Shown: positions 19,469-29,643, counted from the stretch's first letter. The stretch is DNA of 64,000 bases from Shewanella jiangmenensis (GCF_018596335.1 NZ_JAHEPS010000002.1:1-64000); one strand, 5' to 3'. The notes: generated from the sequence alone by a model not told the origin. Numbers and translations are program-made.

Positions 19469-22400
19469 ATGATAATAAAAACCATACAGTTTCTGCTGCT
19501 TTGTTTGTGCTTGTGGTTGCCCGGCATAGGTGCAAGCCACGGGAGTGATTTTGTCCAGCGGGTGTTCGACAGCCGCGACGGTCTCTCCAACAGCATGATC
19601 AATGCCATTGCCTTTGATAGCTATGGATTTGTCTGGGTTGCCACCGAAGACGGCCTGTTTCGGGTCAGTAAAACCCTGGTACGCCGGATAGATACCAATC
19701 AGGGCGCGCACCGGGTTGAAGATTCTTATTTCTACGATGTGATTGCCGCCGGGCAGGAATACCTGCTGCTGAGCCTGTCTGAAACCTTATACCGCTATCA
19801 CATTCCCACTGATACTTTTGAGCAGCTCGGTCAGGGCGACCTTGCCGCCGGTTTTGATGGCGGTGGCATAGTGGGCCGCAGCTGGATAGACGACCACACC
19901 CTGCTGCTTCTGACCAGCAAGAGCCAGATAATCAAGCTTAATGTGCAAAGCTGGAAGTTTGAAAAACTGGTGCAGTTACAGCACGATGCCGATGTGCCAT
20001 GGGACAAAATCCTCTACCTCAACGACGGCACCATGTTGCTTGGCAAGCCATACCATCTGGAGCTCAGAAGCTCCAGTGGTGAAAAGCTGACGGACTTACC
20101 CTGGGTTGAAGCCTCCGGGCAGGGCAAACGGATTTTTCGCGATAAATCCGGACGGGTGTGGCTTACCTCCAGCGAGGGGCTGTTTGAAATCGATGTGCCC
20201 AACCAGCAAATCCATGCCGTGCCCGAAGTGCCTTATTACGTCACTACCATTGCCGAAGATGGTAAAGGCAATCTGTGGCTCTCCAGCCGCGAGGGCATGC
20301 TCAAGTGGGAGCGTGATAAACGCGTCGTCACCCAGCTGGAACGCAATCTGCGTAACCTTGCCAATATCGACCATGTCACCGACATCGCCATCGATAAAAA
20401 TGGTCTGGTGTGGATTGGCGGCGCGGGCGATGGCCTGGTGCTGGCGGTGGACAGCCCTGAGTTTGTCAAAGACAGCTTCAGCGCAGAGGCACCTTACCAT
20501 CTGGGCAATGAAGTGGTGTGGTCTATCTATTCTGAAGGCGAGCATTACTGGTTTGGCTCCGATGGCGGCATTATCCATGTGATGGATGGCAAACCCGGCT
20601 CTACCCTCCATGTACCCGACGAGTTTGAAGCCAACGACAGCGTTTACAGCATCAGCTCTCTCAATGCCGATTATTTGCTGGCGGCAACCACCAACGGCCT
20701 GTTTGTGCAGAATAAACATAGCGGCGAAACCAAACGTTTTGCCGAGTGGAGCCACGGCACTGAGTCGCTTAAGCGCAAGTGGATTTACAACGTCTATAAA
20801 GATCCGGCCATCCCCGGGCGGATTTGGTTTTTAACCTCCACCGGGCTTTACTACTGGCAACCTGGCGAAACCGATCCGCAGGAATTTGCCATTCAAAGCC
20901 GCAGCGGGCATAAGCAGCAGCCGTCCATTTATTCAATGCTCCGCGCCAGCGATGGCAAGCTGTGGATTGGCGGCGTGGACGAGTTTGGCTATATCGACCC
21001 TGACGGCTACTTTATCGATAAAAAAGAAATGCTTGAGGGCTATCGCAGCGGTCTGAATGTCGGCCAGCTTGCCGAAATCAGCCCCGGCACTCTGTGGATT
21101 GGCACCTCGATGTTCGGTGTGCTCGAGTATCAGCAGGCAAGCGACAGCATCCACTCGTTGAAAGACGCATGGAACCTGAGCTGTTACATCAATTACGGCA
21201 TCCAGGAAACCAGTGATTACCGCATCATGCTGTGCCCCCGCTCTCTGGTGCGCCAGCACAAGCAAAGTGGCGCCGTGCAGGTGTTTACCTCGGAAGATGG
21301 CCTGCATGCGGGCGAACTGAACGAGGGCGCGTATTTCTACGATCCGGCCAAGGGCTTGCTGCTTGGCAGCTCAAACGGGGTCAAGCTGATTGATGTCGAT
21401 GCGCTGCAAAACCGCATCTCCGATGACAGGGTGTATCTTGAATCTGTGATGGTCTACTACGACGACCGCATTGAAAAGTCGCTTATTCCGGGCAACACCA
21501 GCCGGCTTGAACCCGGCGCACGGATGATCACCCTGCAATTGACCAGCAACGATTATCTCGATGATTCGCCGATTCAATTCCGTTACCGCATGATGCGTCA
21601 CGGTCAGGCTCAGGCAGATAAATACCTGCAATTCGATGGTCAGTCACAGCTCAATCTGTCGGGCCTCGGGGCAGGTGAAGTGGATTTGGAAGTGCTCAGC
21701 AAGCACAACGATGTGTGGTCGCAGGAGCCCTTTGTGCACCATATCGAGGTGAGGCTGCACCTGTGGGAAACGCGCTGGTTCAGGTGGCTGCTTATCCTGG
21801 CGCTGATGGCCCTGACGCTGATGATAGTGCTCATTCGCCAAAAGCAGGTCAGCCGTTTTCGTGCCATCAACACGGCGCTGCAGGAGAGCGAAGACAGGCT
21901 GCGCCAGTCGCTGCGCGGCAGTGATTCAGATCTTTGGGTGTGGACGCGTAAAAACAACCAGTTTTACCTTGATAACCGCAACGGCGTGCTGTCGGGCAGC
22001 GATGACGTGCTGATAGTGCCGCTCGATGGTTTCCCTATCCATGCCGACGACAAGGAGCGGGTGCTGAATCAATGGTTTGCCGTGGTCAATGGCGAGATTG
22101 AGCGCTTCGATGCCGAGTACCGCTTCCAGCGTAAAACCGGCGCCTGGGGCTGGCTCAGGGTACGCGGCCGCCCAAGTCAGATTAACCGCGAAACCGGCGA
22201 AATCGAAAAAATCAGCGGGATCTACAGCGACATCACCCAGCATAAGGCGCTGCAGAACGAAGTGGATTTGTTGGCGCAGGCGTTCGAAAACACCTCCGAA
22301 GGCGTGCTTATTCTCGATGCCGACGAGCAAATCAAGGTCGCCAACCGCGCGGCGCAGACCATTCTTGGGGTCAATTCGGCTCAGCTTGGCGGGCGCAAAT

Positions 22401-23914
22401 TTATCACCCTGCTGACCGAGCACGGTGGTAATCGCGCCGAGATAGCCGGGCTGCTCGATGGTGGCATGAGCTGGACCGGTGAGCGGGAGCTTCGCATCGC
22501 CAAAGGCCAGGTGTGCCCCGTGTGGCTGAACGTGTCGGCCATGTTGGGCCTTAATGGCAAAATTCAGCATTACGTGGTGGTGTTTTCTGACATCACAGAG
22601 CGTAAACGCAGCGAAGCGGATTTACGCCGCCTTGCCAACTATGACGTGCTCACCGGCCTGCCAAACCGCTCACTGTTTGCGGCAAGGCTTAACCAGTCAA
22701 TTCACAAGGCGACCCTGAAAGAAGAAAAGCTGGCGCTGATGTTCCTGGACCTCGACCGCTTCAAGCACGTTAACGACTCCTTCGGTCACAGCATGGGCGA
22801 TGCGCTGCTGGTGGAAGCGGCGGCGCGGCTGCAGTCTTGTATCGACCCGGAAAATACCCTCTGCCGCTTTGGCGGCGACGAATTTGTGGTGCTGGTTCAG
22901 GGGGCGCAGGTCGATACCCTCAATCATCTGGCCAACGCCATGCTCGAGCAAATCGAGACCCCGTTCAAACTGTTTGGCCGCGAGTTTTTTATCTCCACCA
23001 GTATCGGCATTGCCATCTGGCCCGATGATGCCCGCCAGCCGGAGGCGCTGATTAAAAACGCCGATTTGGCCATGTATCACGCCAAGGAAGAGGGGCGCGG
23101 TAACTTCCAGTACTACTCGCAGGAGCGCAATGCCGAGGCGCTGTACCATTTACGCCTCGAGGCAGATTTGCGTAAAGCGCTGGAAAACGATGAGTTTTAT
23201 CTCTGCTATCAGCCGCAAATCGATGTGAACGCCAGTAACGGCGTGGTGGGTATGGAGGCGCTGCTGCGCTGGAAACATCCAAAAGATGGCTTGGTGCGCA
23301 CCGATGTGTTTATCAGGGTGGCGGAGGCTTGCGGCCTGGTTATTGATTTGGATAAGTGGGTGCTGCTGCGGGCCTGCAGCGATGGCGCGCGCTGGGCGGC
23401 CATGCTCGATAAGCCGTTTAAGCTGTCGGTCAATGTGTCGGCGGTGCATTTCCGTCAGCCGGATTTTATCGACCATCTCAAACAGACCCTCAGCGACACC
23501 GGCATGCCGGTGTCCTGTCTGGCGCTGGAGATAACCGAAGGCGTGCTGATGAAAGAACTGCAGGTGGCCAGGCCCCATCTGCAGCAGCTGAAGGAAATGG
23601 GCGTGCAGGTTGCCATTGATGACTTTGGCACCGGCTACTCGTCACTTGCCTATCTGCGCCATTTCGATGTCAACGTGCTTAAGATTGACCGCTCCTTCCT
23701 GATGGATATAGCCGATAACCCGGCGGATCAGGCGATTGTGTCGAGTATTATCGAGCTTGCCCGCAACCTTAAGCTCGAAGTGGTGGCCGAAGGGGTTGAG
23801 ACCGAAGAGCAGCTGACACAGGTATCGGAGCGGGGCTGCCATATTATTCAGGGCTATTATTTTGCCAAGCCCATGCCCCGTGAGGAGCTCGATGCCTACC
23901 TCGGGCTTGGGTGA
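19469..23914 (+). CDS. Beta-propeller sensor with PAS, GGDEF and EAL domains
   Basis: A 1481-residue membrane sensor predicted to make and/or degrade cyclic-di-GMP. A signal peptide (FLLLCLCLWLPGIGAS) is followed by a long periplasmic region (about 25-765) with repeated Reg_prop-like motifs such as VWVATEDGLFRV, GLVWIGGAGDGLV and GKLWIGGVDEFG. It ends in a Y_Y_Y-type domain. One membrane helix lies near 770-790. PAS-like regions (about 810-1045), GGDEF (RFGGDEFVVL near 1134) and EAL (MEALLRW near 1262, with DDFGTGYSSL) follow. Both active-site motifs are intact, so the net activity cannot be told from sequence. I chose ATG 19469 over TTG 19460. No ligand is known. It stands alone, with no operon partner. 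Confidence 0.9.
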   Translation: MIIKTIQFLLLCLCLWLPGIGASHGSDFVQRVFDSRDGLSNSMINAIAFDSYGFVWVATEDGLFRVSKTLVRRIDTNQGAHRVEDSYFYDVIAAGQEYLLLSLSETLYRYHIPTDTFEQLGQGDLAAGFDGGGIVGRSWIDDHTLLLLTSKSQIIKLNVQSWKFEKLVQLQHDADVPWDKILYLNDGTMLLGKPYHLELRSSSGEKLTDLPWVEASGQGKRIFRDKSGRVWLTSSEGLFEIDVPNQQIHAVPEVPYYVTTIAEDGKGNLWLSSREGMLKWERDKRVVTQLERNLRNLANIDHVTDIAIDKNGLVWIGGAGDGLVLAVDSPEFVKDSFSAEAPYHLGNEVVWSIYSEGEHYWFGSDGGIIHVMDGKPGSTLHVPDEFEANDSVYSISSLNADYLLAATTNGLFVQNKHSGETKRFAEWSHGTESLKRKWIYNVYKDPAIPGRIWFLTSTGLYYWQPGETDPQEFAIQSRSGHKQQPSIYSMLRASDGKLWIGGVDEFGYIDPDGYFIDKKEMLEGYRSGLNVGQLAEISPGTLWIGTSMFGVLEYQQASDSIHSLKDAWNLSCYINYGIQETSDYRIMLCPRSLVRQHKQSGAVQVFTSEDGLHAGELNEGAYFYDPAKGLLLGSSNGVKLIDVDALQNRISDDRVYLESVMVYYDDRIEKSLIPGNTSRLEPGARMITLQLTSNDYLDDSPIQFRYRMMRHGQAQADKYLQFDGQSQLNLSGLGAGEVDLEVLSKHNDVWSQEPFVHHIEVRLHLWETRWFRWLLILALMALTLMIVLIRQKQVSRFRAINTALQESEDRLRQSLRGSDSDLWVWTRKNNQFYLDNRNGVLSGSDDVLIVPLDGFPIHADDKERVLNQWFAVVNGEIERFDAEYRFQRKTGAWGWLRVRGRPSQINRETGEIEKISGIYSDITQHKALQNEVDLLAQAFENTSEGVLILDADEQIKVANRAAQTILGVNSAQLGGRKFITLLTEHGGNRAEIAGLLDGGMSWTGERELRIAKGQVCPVWLNVSAMLGLNGKIQHYVVVFSDITERKRSEADLRRLANYDVLTGLPNRSLFAARLNQSIHKATLKEEKLALMFLDLDRFKHVNDSFGHSMGDALLVEAAARLQSCIDPENTLCRFGGDEFVVLVQGAQVDTLNHLANAMLEQIETPFKLFGREFFISTSIGIAIWPDDARQPEALIKNADLAMYHAKEEGRGNFQYYSQERNAEALYHLRLEADLRKALENDEFYLCYQPQIDVNASNGVVGMEALLRWKHPKDGLVRTDVFIRVAEACGLVIDLDKWVLLRACSDGARWAAMLDKPFKLSVNVSAVHFRQPDFIDHLKQTLSDTGMPVSCLALEITEGVLMKELQVARPHLQQLKEMGVQVAIDDFGTGYSSLAYLRHFDVNVLKIDRSFLMDIADNPADQAIVSSIIELARNLKLEVVAEGVETEEQLTQVSERGCHIIQGYYFAKPMPREELDAYLGLG

Positions 23915-23987
23915 TTGACGCAGGTCTGATGAGTGTGCGTCAGGCTGAAAAATAACCGTTTTTTGAACTTATGTGGCCCATGTCTGC

Positions 23988-24000
23988 TAGAATGGCGCCA
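23988..24000 (+). promoter_or_regulatory. Candidate promoter -10 with GC-rich discriminator
   Basis: TAGAAT at 23988-23993 is followed by GGCGCC. TTGAAC at 23963 could be a -35 element, but with a 19-bp spacer. It lies about 40 bp upstream of the patatin gene. The same TAGAAT plus GCGC-rich pattern is seen before rhlE and purH. Confidence 0.45.
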
Positions 24001-24033
24001 CATTTTTATCCGACCTGATTTGCGCCGGAGCTT

Positions 24034-26232
24034 ATGAAAAAATTACTGCCACTGCTGCTTATGCTGATAGTTTGTGCTGCCGAGGCCGCCGAGCGCCCCA
24101 AAATTGGTCTGGTGCTCAGTGGCGGCGGCGCGAAAGGCGCGGCCCACGTTGGCGTGCTTAAAGTGCTGGAAGCAAATCATATTCCGGTGGATTATGTCGC
24201 CGGCACCAGTATTGGCGCCTACGTGGCGGGTATGTATGCCCTGGGTTACAGCGCCGCCGAAATCGAAGCCATCATGATGAATGTGGACTGGAATCGCGGC
24301 TATTCCGACACCATACCCCGCGAAGCCCTGAGCTACCGCGACAAGCAGCTCAGAGACAAGTACAACATCCCGCTCAACATAGGTTACAGCGACAACGAAG
24401 TGAAGGCGCCATCGGGGTTGCTGCGTGGCCAAACTATGTCGGTGCTGCTGCGTGAATCCACCGACGTGGTGCGCGAATTTGCCAGTTTCGATGAGCTCGC
24501 CATCCCGTATCGCGCCGTAGCCACTGATCTTTCCACCAGTCAGCCCGTGGTGCTTGAGCGCGGCAGCATGGTCAAAGCCATGCAGGCCTCTGCCACTGTG
24601 CCGGGTGCACTGCAGCCGATGATCATCGATGACCGGATGCTGGTCGATGGCGGCATTGCCAACAACATGCCGGTGGACGTGGTAAAAGCCATGGGCGCCG
24701 ACATCATCATCGCCGTGGATATCGGCTCGCCGCTGGTGGGCAAGGATCAGCTCGACAGCACTATCGCCGTACTGAACCAGTTATCCACCATGCTGACCGC
24801 CGCAAGCACCGAGGCCCAGAAAAAGCTGCTGACCGGCAAAGATATTCTCATCCGGCCTGCCATCGATGACCTCAGCACCACAGATTTCAGCGTGATGAGC
24901 ACAGCGCTGGTATTGGGCGAGCAGGCTGCCAACGAGCAGCTGGCCGCGCTCAAGGCACTTGGTCAGGCGCCCGAGGTGTACGCCGATTATCAGCATCAGA
25001 AACGCGAGCGCTCCAGGGCCTGGCTTGAGGAGCTGCAGCGGCCGGTGGTGGCCATTGTCTACAACAACGACTCCAGGCTCAGCAATACGCTGCTGAAAGA
25101 AACCCTCAACATCAGTGAAGGCGAAGTGGTCAGCCGCGAGCAGCTCGAGGCTGGCATCAATCAGCTGTACGCACTCAACAAATTTGAGCGGGTTGACGCC
25201 GAATTTACCGACACGGCCGAAGGGCGGGTGCTGACCGTCACCACCAAGGCCAAGTCATGGGGCCCCAACTATTTTGATTTGGGCTTTAACTGGGAAGATA
25301 ACTTCACTGCCGACACCGCCGTGAGTCTCGATACCTCCTACACCATGACCAACCTCAACCAGAATGGCGGAGAGTGGCGCAACGAGCTGAAACTCGGCTA
25401 TGAAAAGCTTATCGGAAGCGAATTTTATCAGCCCCTCGACCGGGATCAGGAGTTTTACAGCCGCGCCCGTTATCAGTACGAAATCAAGGCCTGGGATTGG
25501 TTTGATGCCAATAACAAGATTTTCGAGCTCGATAAACACACCCACAGGCTCAATGTTGGCCTGGGGCTGAATTTCGCCCTGCACGGCCAGGTGGAGCTTG
25601 GCCTGGTTGGGGAGCGCGGCAAGGTGTCCAACGAGGCAATCCTTGAGTCGGATCTGGATTACTCCTCCTACGGCGGCTATTTGCTGGTGGGTTATGACAC
25701 GTTGAACAGCATCAGCTTCCCGACATCGGGTAACCGTATCACCTTTAAAGTGACCCGTTTCCACGAAGATTACGACGTCGATTTCAACCCCGAAACCGCG
25801 ACCCAAATCGAGGCTGACTGGAAGGGCGCGCTTGCCTTTGGCAACCATGCCGTGGTGGGCAAGGTATCCCTTGATACCTCCAGCGGTGACGGCGACACGC
25901 TGCACTTTGCCGAGCTTGGAGGTTTCTGGAATCTGTCAGGCTACCGTAAAGATGCGCTGGTGGGTGCCCATAAGGTATTTGGCGCCTTTGTGTACCAATA
26001 CGACCTCGGCCGCGATGTGCTCGGTATGACAGATTACCCGCTGTACCTCGGTGCCAGTGTCGAAGCCGGTAACGTGTGGTGGGAGCGTGATCAGGTATCA
26101 CTGCAGGATTTGATTTATGCCGGCAGTCTGTACTTAGGCACAGACACAGACCTGGGGCCTGCGGCAATTGGCTTTGGCGCGACCGACGATGGCCAGCGCT
26201 CTTTGTACCTGTTTATCGGTAAAAACTTCTAA
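24034..26232 (+). CDS. Patatin-like phospholipase fused to a BamA-like barrel (type Vd autotransporter)
   Basis: A 732-residue exported protein. A signal peptide (MKKLLPLLLMLIVCAAEA) is followed by a patatin domain (about 24-310). Its oxyanion motif is SGGGAKG, the nucleophile Ser59 lies in GTSIG and the catalytic Asp in VDGGIANNMP near 205. A POTRA-like region (about 340-410) leads into a C-terminal outer-membrane beta-barrel ending in a terminal Phe (LYLFIGKNF), the usual signal for barrel insertion. This is the architecture of PlpD of Pseudomonas aeruginosa, a type Vd secreted lipase. Whether the passenger domain is released cannot be told. The substrate is presumably phospholipid. Confidence 0.9.
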   Translation: MKKLLPLLLMLIVCAAEAAERPKIGLVLSGGGAKGAAHVGVLKVLEANHIPVDYVAGTSIGAYVAGMYALGYSAAEIEAIMMNVDWNRGYSDTIPREALSYRDKQLRDKYNIPLNIGYSDNEVKAPSGLLRGQTMSVLLRESTDVVREFASFDELAIPYRAVATDLSTSQPVVLERGSMVKAMQASATVPGALQPMIIDDRMLVDGGIANNMPVDVVKAMGADIIIAVDIGSPLVGKDQLDSTIAVLNQLSTMLTAASTEAQKKLLTGKDILIRPAIDDLSTTDFSVMSTALVLGEQAANEQLAALKALGQAPEVYADYQHQKRERSRAWLEELQRPVVAIVYNNDSRLSNTLLKETLNISEGEVVSREQLEAGINQLYALNKFERVDAEFTDTAEGRVLTVTTKAKSWGPNYFDLGFNWEDNFTADTAVSLDTSYTMTNLNQNGGEWRNELKLGYEKLIGSEFYQPLDRDQEFYSRARYQYEIKAWDWFDANNKIFELDKHTHRLNVGLGLNFALHGQVELGLVGERGKVSNEAILESDLDYSSYGGYLLVGYDTLNSISFPTSGNRITFKVTRFHEDYDVDFNPETATQIEADWKGALAFGNHAVVGKVSLDTSSGDGDTLHFAELGGFWNLSGYRKDALVGAHKVFGAFVYQYDLGRDVLGMTDYPLYLGASVEAGNVWWERDQVSLQDLIYAGSLYLGTDTDLGPAAIGFGATDDGQRSLYLFIGKNF

Positions 26233-26362
26233 CTCACAGACTTTTACAAAAACGGGCTTCGGCCAGCCTGACATCTGCTGTTAGGCTGTCGGCAGCCTTT
26301 TGGCCCAGTTCGGGCTATCAAAACGTTTGGCAATCAACAATAAGACACATCCGGGGATTGAT

Positions 26363-28492
26363 ATGAGCAAATTATCCATGCTGGCGCTGGGCGTAGCCCT
26401 GGGCCTTGGCCTTGTGGGTTGCAGCGACAAAACTGCCGAAACCAAAGCCGCCGAAACCAAGGCTCCTGAGACGGCAGCCACTGAAACCGCCGCATCTGAA
26501 ACCAAAGCAACTGAAGCCGCCGCTGCCGTAAAAGCGCCGCTGTCCGGTATCGAGCTGGAAAACTTCGACACCTCCGTGCGCCATCAGGACGACTTCTACT
26601 ACAGCGTAAACGGCAACTGGCTGAAAAACACTCCCATCCCGGCTGACAAGTCCAACTACGGTGCATTCTCTGTGCTGTACGATGAGAGCCAAAAAGCCCT
26701 CAAACAGATTCTTGAAGAGGCAGCCGCGAAAGAGGGCCATGCCGCTGGCAGTAAAGAGCAGAAAATCGGTGATTTCTACTTAAGCTACATGAATACCGAC
26801 AAGCTCGAGCAGCTTGGCGCCGCGCCGCTTAAATCTTCGCTCGATGCCATTGCAGCTGCCAGCGATCACAAGGCGCTGTCATCACTCATGGGTAAACTGC
26901 TCACCGACGGCAGCAAAATTCCTTTCGGTTTCTTTGTTAACAACGACGCCAAAAACTCCTCTCAGTACGCGGTGTACCTGAGCCAGAGCGGCCTGTCGCT
27001 GCCAGACCGCGATTTTTACCTCAAAGATGACGCCAAGTATCTGGCCAACCGCGAAGTGCTGGCCAAGTACGTCACTGAAATTCTGACCGCTGCCGGTTAC
27101 CCCAATGCCGAGCGCGCCGCCAAGAGCGTGGCCGATATCGAACTCTTTATCGCACAGAATCAGTGGAGCCGGGTTGAGTCCCGCGATGCCAACAAGGCCT
27201 ATAACAAGTTAAGCCGCGAAGAGCTTGCCAAGCTGCTCGGCGGTTTTAACTTTGAAGCCTTTGCCACCGCTGCCGGCCTTGGTGACAAGGTGACCGACGT
27301 GATTGTGCGCCAGCCATCGTACATCGAGGCGCTGGGCAAAGGCTTTGACAGCTTCCCGCTGCAGGCCTGGCAGGATTACCTGAGCTTCCATCTGGTGGAT
27401 GGCGCGGCTGAGCTTTTGAGCGACAAGTTTGTGCAGCTGCACTTTGGTTTCCACGACAAGACCCTCGCCGGTGTTGAAGAGCAGGCGCCGCGCTGGAAAC
27501 GTGCGGTGGATGCTGCCGATTCGGTGATTGGTGAGCTGGTGGGCGAAGCCTATGTGAAGGCCCACTTCAAGCCCGAAGCCAAGGCGCGCATGGAGCAGCT
27601 TATCCATAATCTCATCAAGGCGTTCGAGGTGAGCATCAATGAACTCGAGTGGATGACCCCCGAGACCAAGGTTGCCGCCCAGGAAAAACTGTCCAAGTTC
27701 ACCTACAAGATTGGCTACCCAGAAAAGTGGAAGGATTACAGCGGCCTTGAGATCAAAGCCGACGATCTGGTGGGTAACTACATCCGTTACGCCAACTTCG
27801 AATACGCCGACATGCTCGGTAAGCTCGGTCAGCCAATCGATCGCACCGAATGGCGCATGACCCCGCAAACCGTGAACGCCTACTACAGCCCGGTGAACAA
27901 CGAAATCGTGTTCCCGGCCGCCATTCTGCAGCCGCCATTCTTTAACATGGATGCCGACGATGCGGTGAACTACGGCGGCATCGGCGCCGTGATTGGCCAT
28001 GAAATCAGCCACGGCTTTGACGATCAGGGCTCCAAGTACGATGGCGACGGCAACCTGCGCAACTGGTGGTCCGACAAAGACCGCGAAGAGTTCCAGAAGC
28101 GCGGCAAGCAATTGTCTGAGCAGTACAGCAAGTACGAAGCGCTGCCCGGCAAGTTTGTTAACGGCGACCTGACCCTCGGCGAAAACATCGGTGACCTCGG
28201 CGGCCTGACCGTAGCCCTGCGCGCTTATCAGATGAGCCTCAATGGCCAACCAGCGCCGGTTATTGATGGCATCACAGGCGAGCAGCGCTTCTTTATGGGT
28301 TGGTCGCAGGTATGGCGTCGCAGCTACCGCGATGAGGAGCTGGGCAAGCGTCTGCTCACCGACAGCCACTCACCAAGCCACTTCCGCGCCATGGGCACCC
28401 CGCGCAACATGCCGGGCTTCTACGAGGCCTTCAGCGTGACCGAGCAGGACAAGATGTACCTGCCAGCCGAGCAGCGGGTGAAAATCTGGTAA
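26363..28492 (+). CDS. M13-family zinc metallopeptidase lipoprotein (PepO/neprilysin-like)
   Basis: A 709-residue neprilysin-family endopeptidase. The N-terminus is a lipoprotein signal ending LGLVGC, with the lipidated cysteine followed by an Ala/Glu/Thr-rich linker of KAAET-like repeats. The catalytic domain shows NAYYSP, the zinc motif GHEISHGFDD (HExxH near residue 547) and the third ligand in GENIGDLGG near 606. It ends in the typical short V-K-I-W tail. I set the start at 26363, where GGGGA precedes the ATG and a proper lipobox results. It probably degrades peptides at the cell envelope. A strong terminator follows. Confidence 0.93.
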   Translation: MSKLSMLALGVALGLGLVGCSDKTAETKAAETKAPETAATETAASETKATEAAAAVKAPLSGIELENFDTSVRHQDDFYYSVNGNWLKNTPIPADKSNYGAFSVLYDESQKALKQILEEAAAKEGHAAGSKEQKIGDFYLSYMNTDKLEQLGAAPLKSSLDAIAAASDHKALSSLMGKLLTDGSKIPFGFFVNNDAKNSSQYAVYLSQSGLSLPDRDFYLKDDAKYLANREVLAKYVTEILTAAGYPNAERAAKSVADIELFIAQNQWSRVESRDANKAYNKLSREELAKLLGGFNFEAFATAAGLGDKVTDVIVRQPSYIEALGKGFDSFPLQAWQDYLSFHLVDGAAELLSDKFVQLHFGFHDKTLAGVEEQAPRWKRAVDAADSVIGELVGEAYVKAHFKPEAKARMEQLIHNLIKAFEVSINELEWMTPETKVAAQEKLSKFTYKIGYPEKWKDYSGLEIKADDLVGNYIRYANFEYADMLGKLGQPIDRTEWRMTPQTVNAYYSPVNNEIVFPAAILQPPFFNMDADDAVNYGGIGAVIGHEISHGFDDQGSKYDGDGNLRNWWSDKDREEFQKRGKQLSEQYSKYEALPGKFVNGDLTLGENIGDLGGLTVALRAYQMSLNGQPAPVIDGITGEQRFFMGWSQVWRRSYRDEELGKRLLTDSHSPSHFRAMGTPRNMPGFYEAFSVTEQDKMYLPAEQRVKIW

Positions 28493-28507
28493 CGGATTTC
28501 AGCCATT

Positions 28508-28548
28508 AAAAAAGCCGGGCCGCTGGGTAACAGCAGTCCGGCTTTTTT
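28508..28548 (+). terminator. Terminator after the M13 peptidase
   Basis: AAAAAAGCCGG and CCGGCTTTTTT pair around a longer loop, directly after the peptidase stop codon. The symmetry of the A and T runs lets it work in both directions, serving hxpB's side as well. Confidence 0.8.
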
Positions 28549-28569
28549 GTTCATTTGGGTTTCATTCGC

Positions 28570-28680
28570 TTATGCGACTGAGTTTGCGTGGCTTGGCTTG
28601 CGTACTTTGGCTTGTGCGGATGAGTGTGCGCGCCCTGGCTTGTGTGGCTTGCGTGCCCAGGCTTGTGTGGTTTAGTTTGC
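28570..28680. repeat. Degenerate GGCTTG-rich repeat tract
   Basis: At least six imperfect copies of a GGCTTG(C/T)GTG-like unit follow one another, for example at 28593, 28609, 28634 and 28662. The tract runs into the 3' end of hxpB (stop at 28672). Spacing is irregular. Confidence 0.6.
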
Positions 28681-29331
28681 CAGCAGCGCGGGCAGGGCGG
28701 TTAAGTCATTCGCTTTCACATGGGCGATAACCCAGCGCGCTTGCTCACGCTCGTGGGCGGGCGGAATGGCCAGGGTTTGCATGGTGGCGGCGCGGGCGGC
28801 AATCAGGCCGTTGAAAGAGTCTTCCACCGCCAGACAATGGCGCGCAGCAATGCCGAGTTTGGCGGCGCAGTTGAGATACACCTCAGGATGCGGCTTGCCA
28901 AAGGCGAGGTGCTCGGCGGATTCCATGGCCTCGAAGTAGTCGCGGATGCCGAGTTTATCCAGCACCGCATCGATAATGGCCCAGCTTGATGAGGTGGCAA
29001 GACCAATCTTAAGACCCTTGGCGCGGCAAAACTCCAGCGCCTCAACCACGCCCTTCATCGGTACACCTTCGGCCAGAATGTGTGCCACCACGGTATCGAC
29101 GATTCGCCCGGCCACAGCGGCGTTGTCGTAGTTGTCCCACGGATGGCGGCGATACCAGTAGTCCACCACCTGATCGATGCGCAGCCCCACGGTTTCATGT
29201 ATGTCTTCGGGTTTGATGGGCAGGCCAAGTCCGGCCAGCACTTCATATTCGGCCAGCTGCCACACCGGCTCTGAGTCAATCAAAATGCCATCCATGTCGA
29301 AAATCACGGCGTCAATACGGTTGGTGAACAT
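28672..29331 (-). CDS. hxpB: HAD-family hexitol/2-deoxyglucose-6-phosphatase (HxpB/YniC-like)
   Basis: A 219-residue haloacid-dehalogenase phosphatase. Motif I, DAVIFDMDGILIDSEP, contains the nucleophile aspartate. Motif II is LATSSS, the motif III lysine lies in FGKPHPEVY, and motif IV is AVEDSFNG. A helical cap lies between motifs I and II. Length and motif spacing fit E. coli YniC (HxpB), which removes phosphate from 2-deoxyglucose-6-phosphate and hexitol phosphates. Other HAD sugar phosphatases are close, so the substrate is an inference. The start at 29331 has GGAGAAAAG in front; the longer frame to 29382 lacks this. It is divergent from acnB. Confidence 0.85.
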   Translation of the reverse strand: MFTNRIDAVIFDMDGILIDSEPVWQLAEYEVLAGLGLPIKPEDIHETVGLRIDQVVDYWYRRHPWDNYDNAAVAGRIVDTVVAHILAEGVPMKGVVEALEFCRAKGLKIGLATSSSWAIIDAVLDKLGIRDYFEAMESAEHLAFGKPHPEVYLNCAAKLGIAARHCLAVEDSFNGLIAARAATMQTLAIPPAHEREQARWVIAHVKANDLTALPALLAN

Positions 29332-29614
29332 CTTTTCTCCTGCAATGGAAGCGGGGCGGCGACCGGCGTCAGCCCCGGGCAAAGGCGGCGGATATTGTCG
29401 CCTGCTGAAAATATTTTTTCAGCCTCTTTTTGGCCGGGCTGTGCTGCAGCGCGGCTGAAATTGAACGGTAGGGTAAAATCTAATGCTTTGTATTGTATGA
29501 AATTTGTGCTTGTTTCAAACTATTGTCTAATTTCGGCCGTTTAAACGCTGAGATAAGGTGCGGCTTGCCCACAGGCTTCGCGTCGATTTCCCCCTGTACA
29601 AGAGTGTGAGCCGA

Positions 29615-29643
29615 TTCATACTTTTTCAAAGCTGTAGTATACT
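29615..29643 (+). promoter_or_regulatory. Likely acnB promoter and start of leader
   Basis: TTCATA at 29615-29620 and TATACT at 29638-29643 are separated by 17 bp, the ideal sigma-70 spacing. Transcription would start near 29650, so the first RNA bases would include the small hairpins CCCGGA/TCCGGG (29648-29661) and GTCC/GGAC (29664-29675). The rest of the hxpB-acnB spacer (29332-29614) shows nothing recognisable. Confidence 0.6.

Noticed and set aside
27209-28369. 386-codon minus frame inside the M13 peptidase
   Set aside because: It is a shadow of the real gene: codon-biased GC-rich genes often leave open antisense frames. The plus frame has the full set of M13 motifs.
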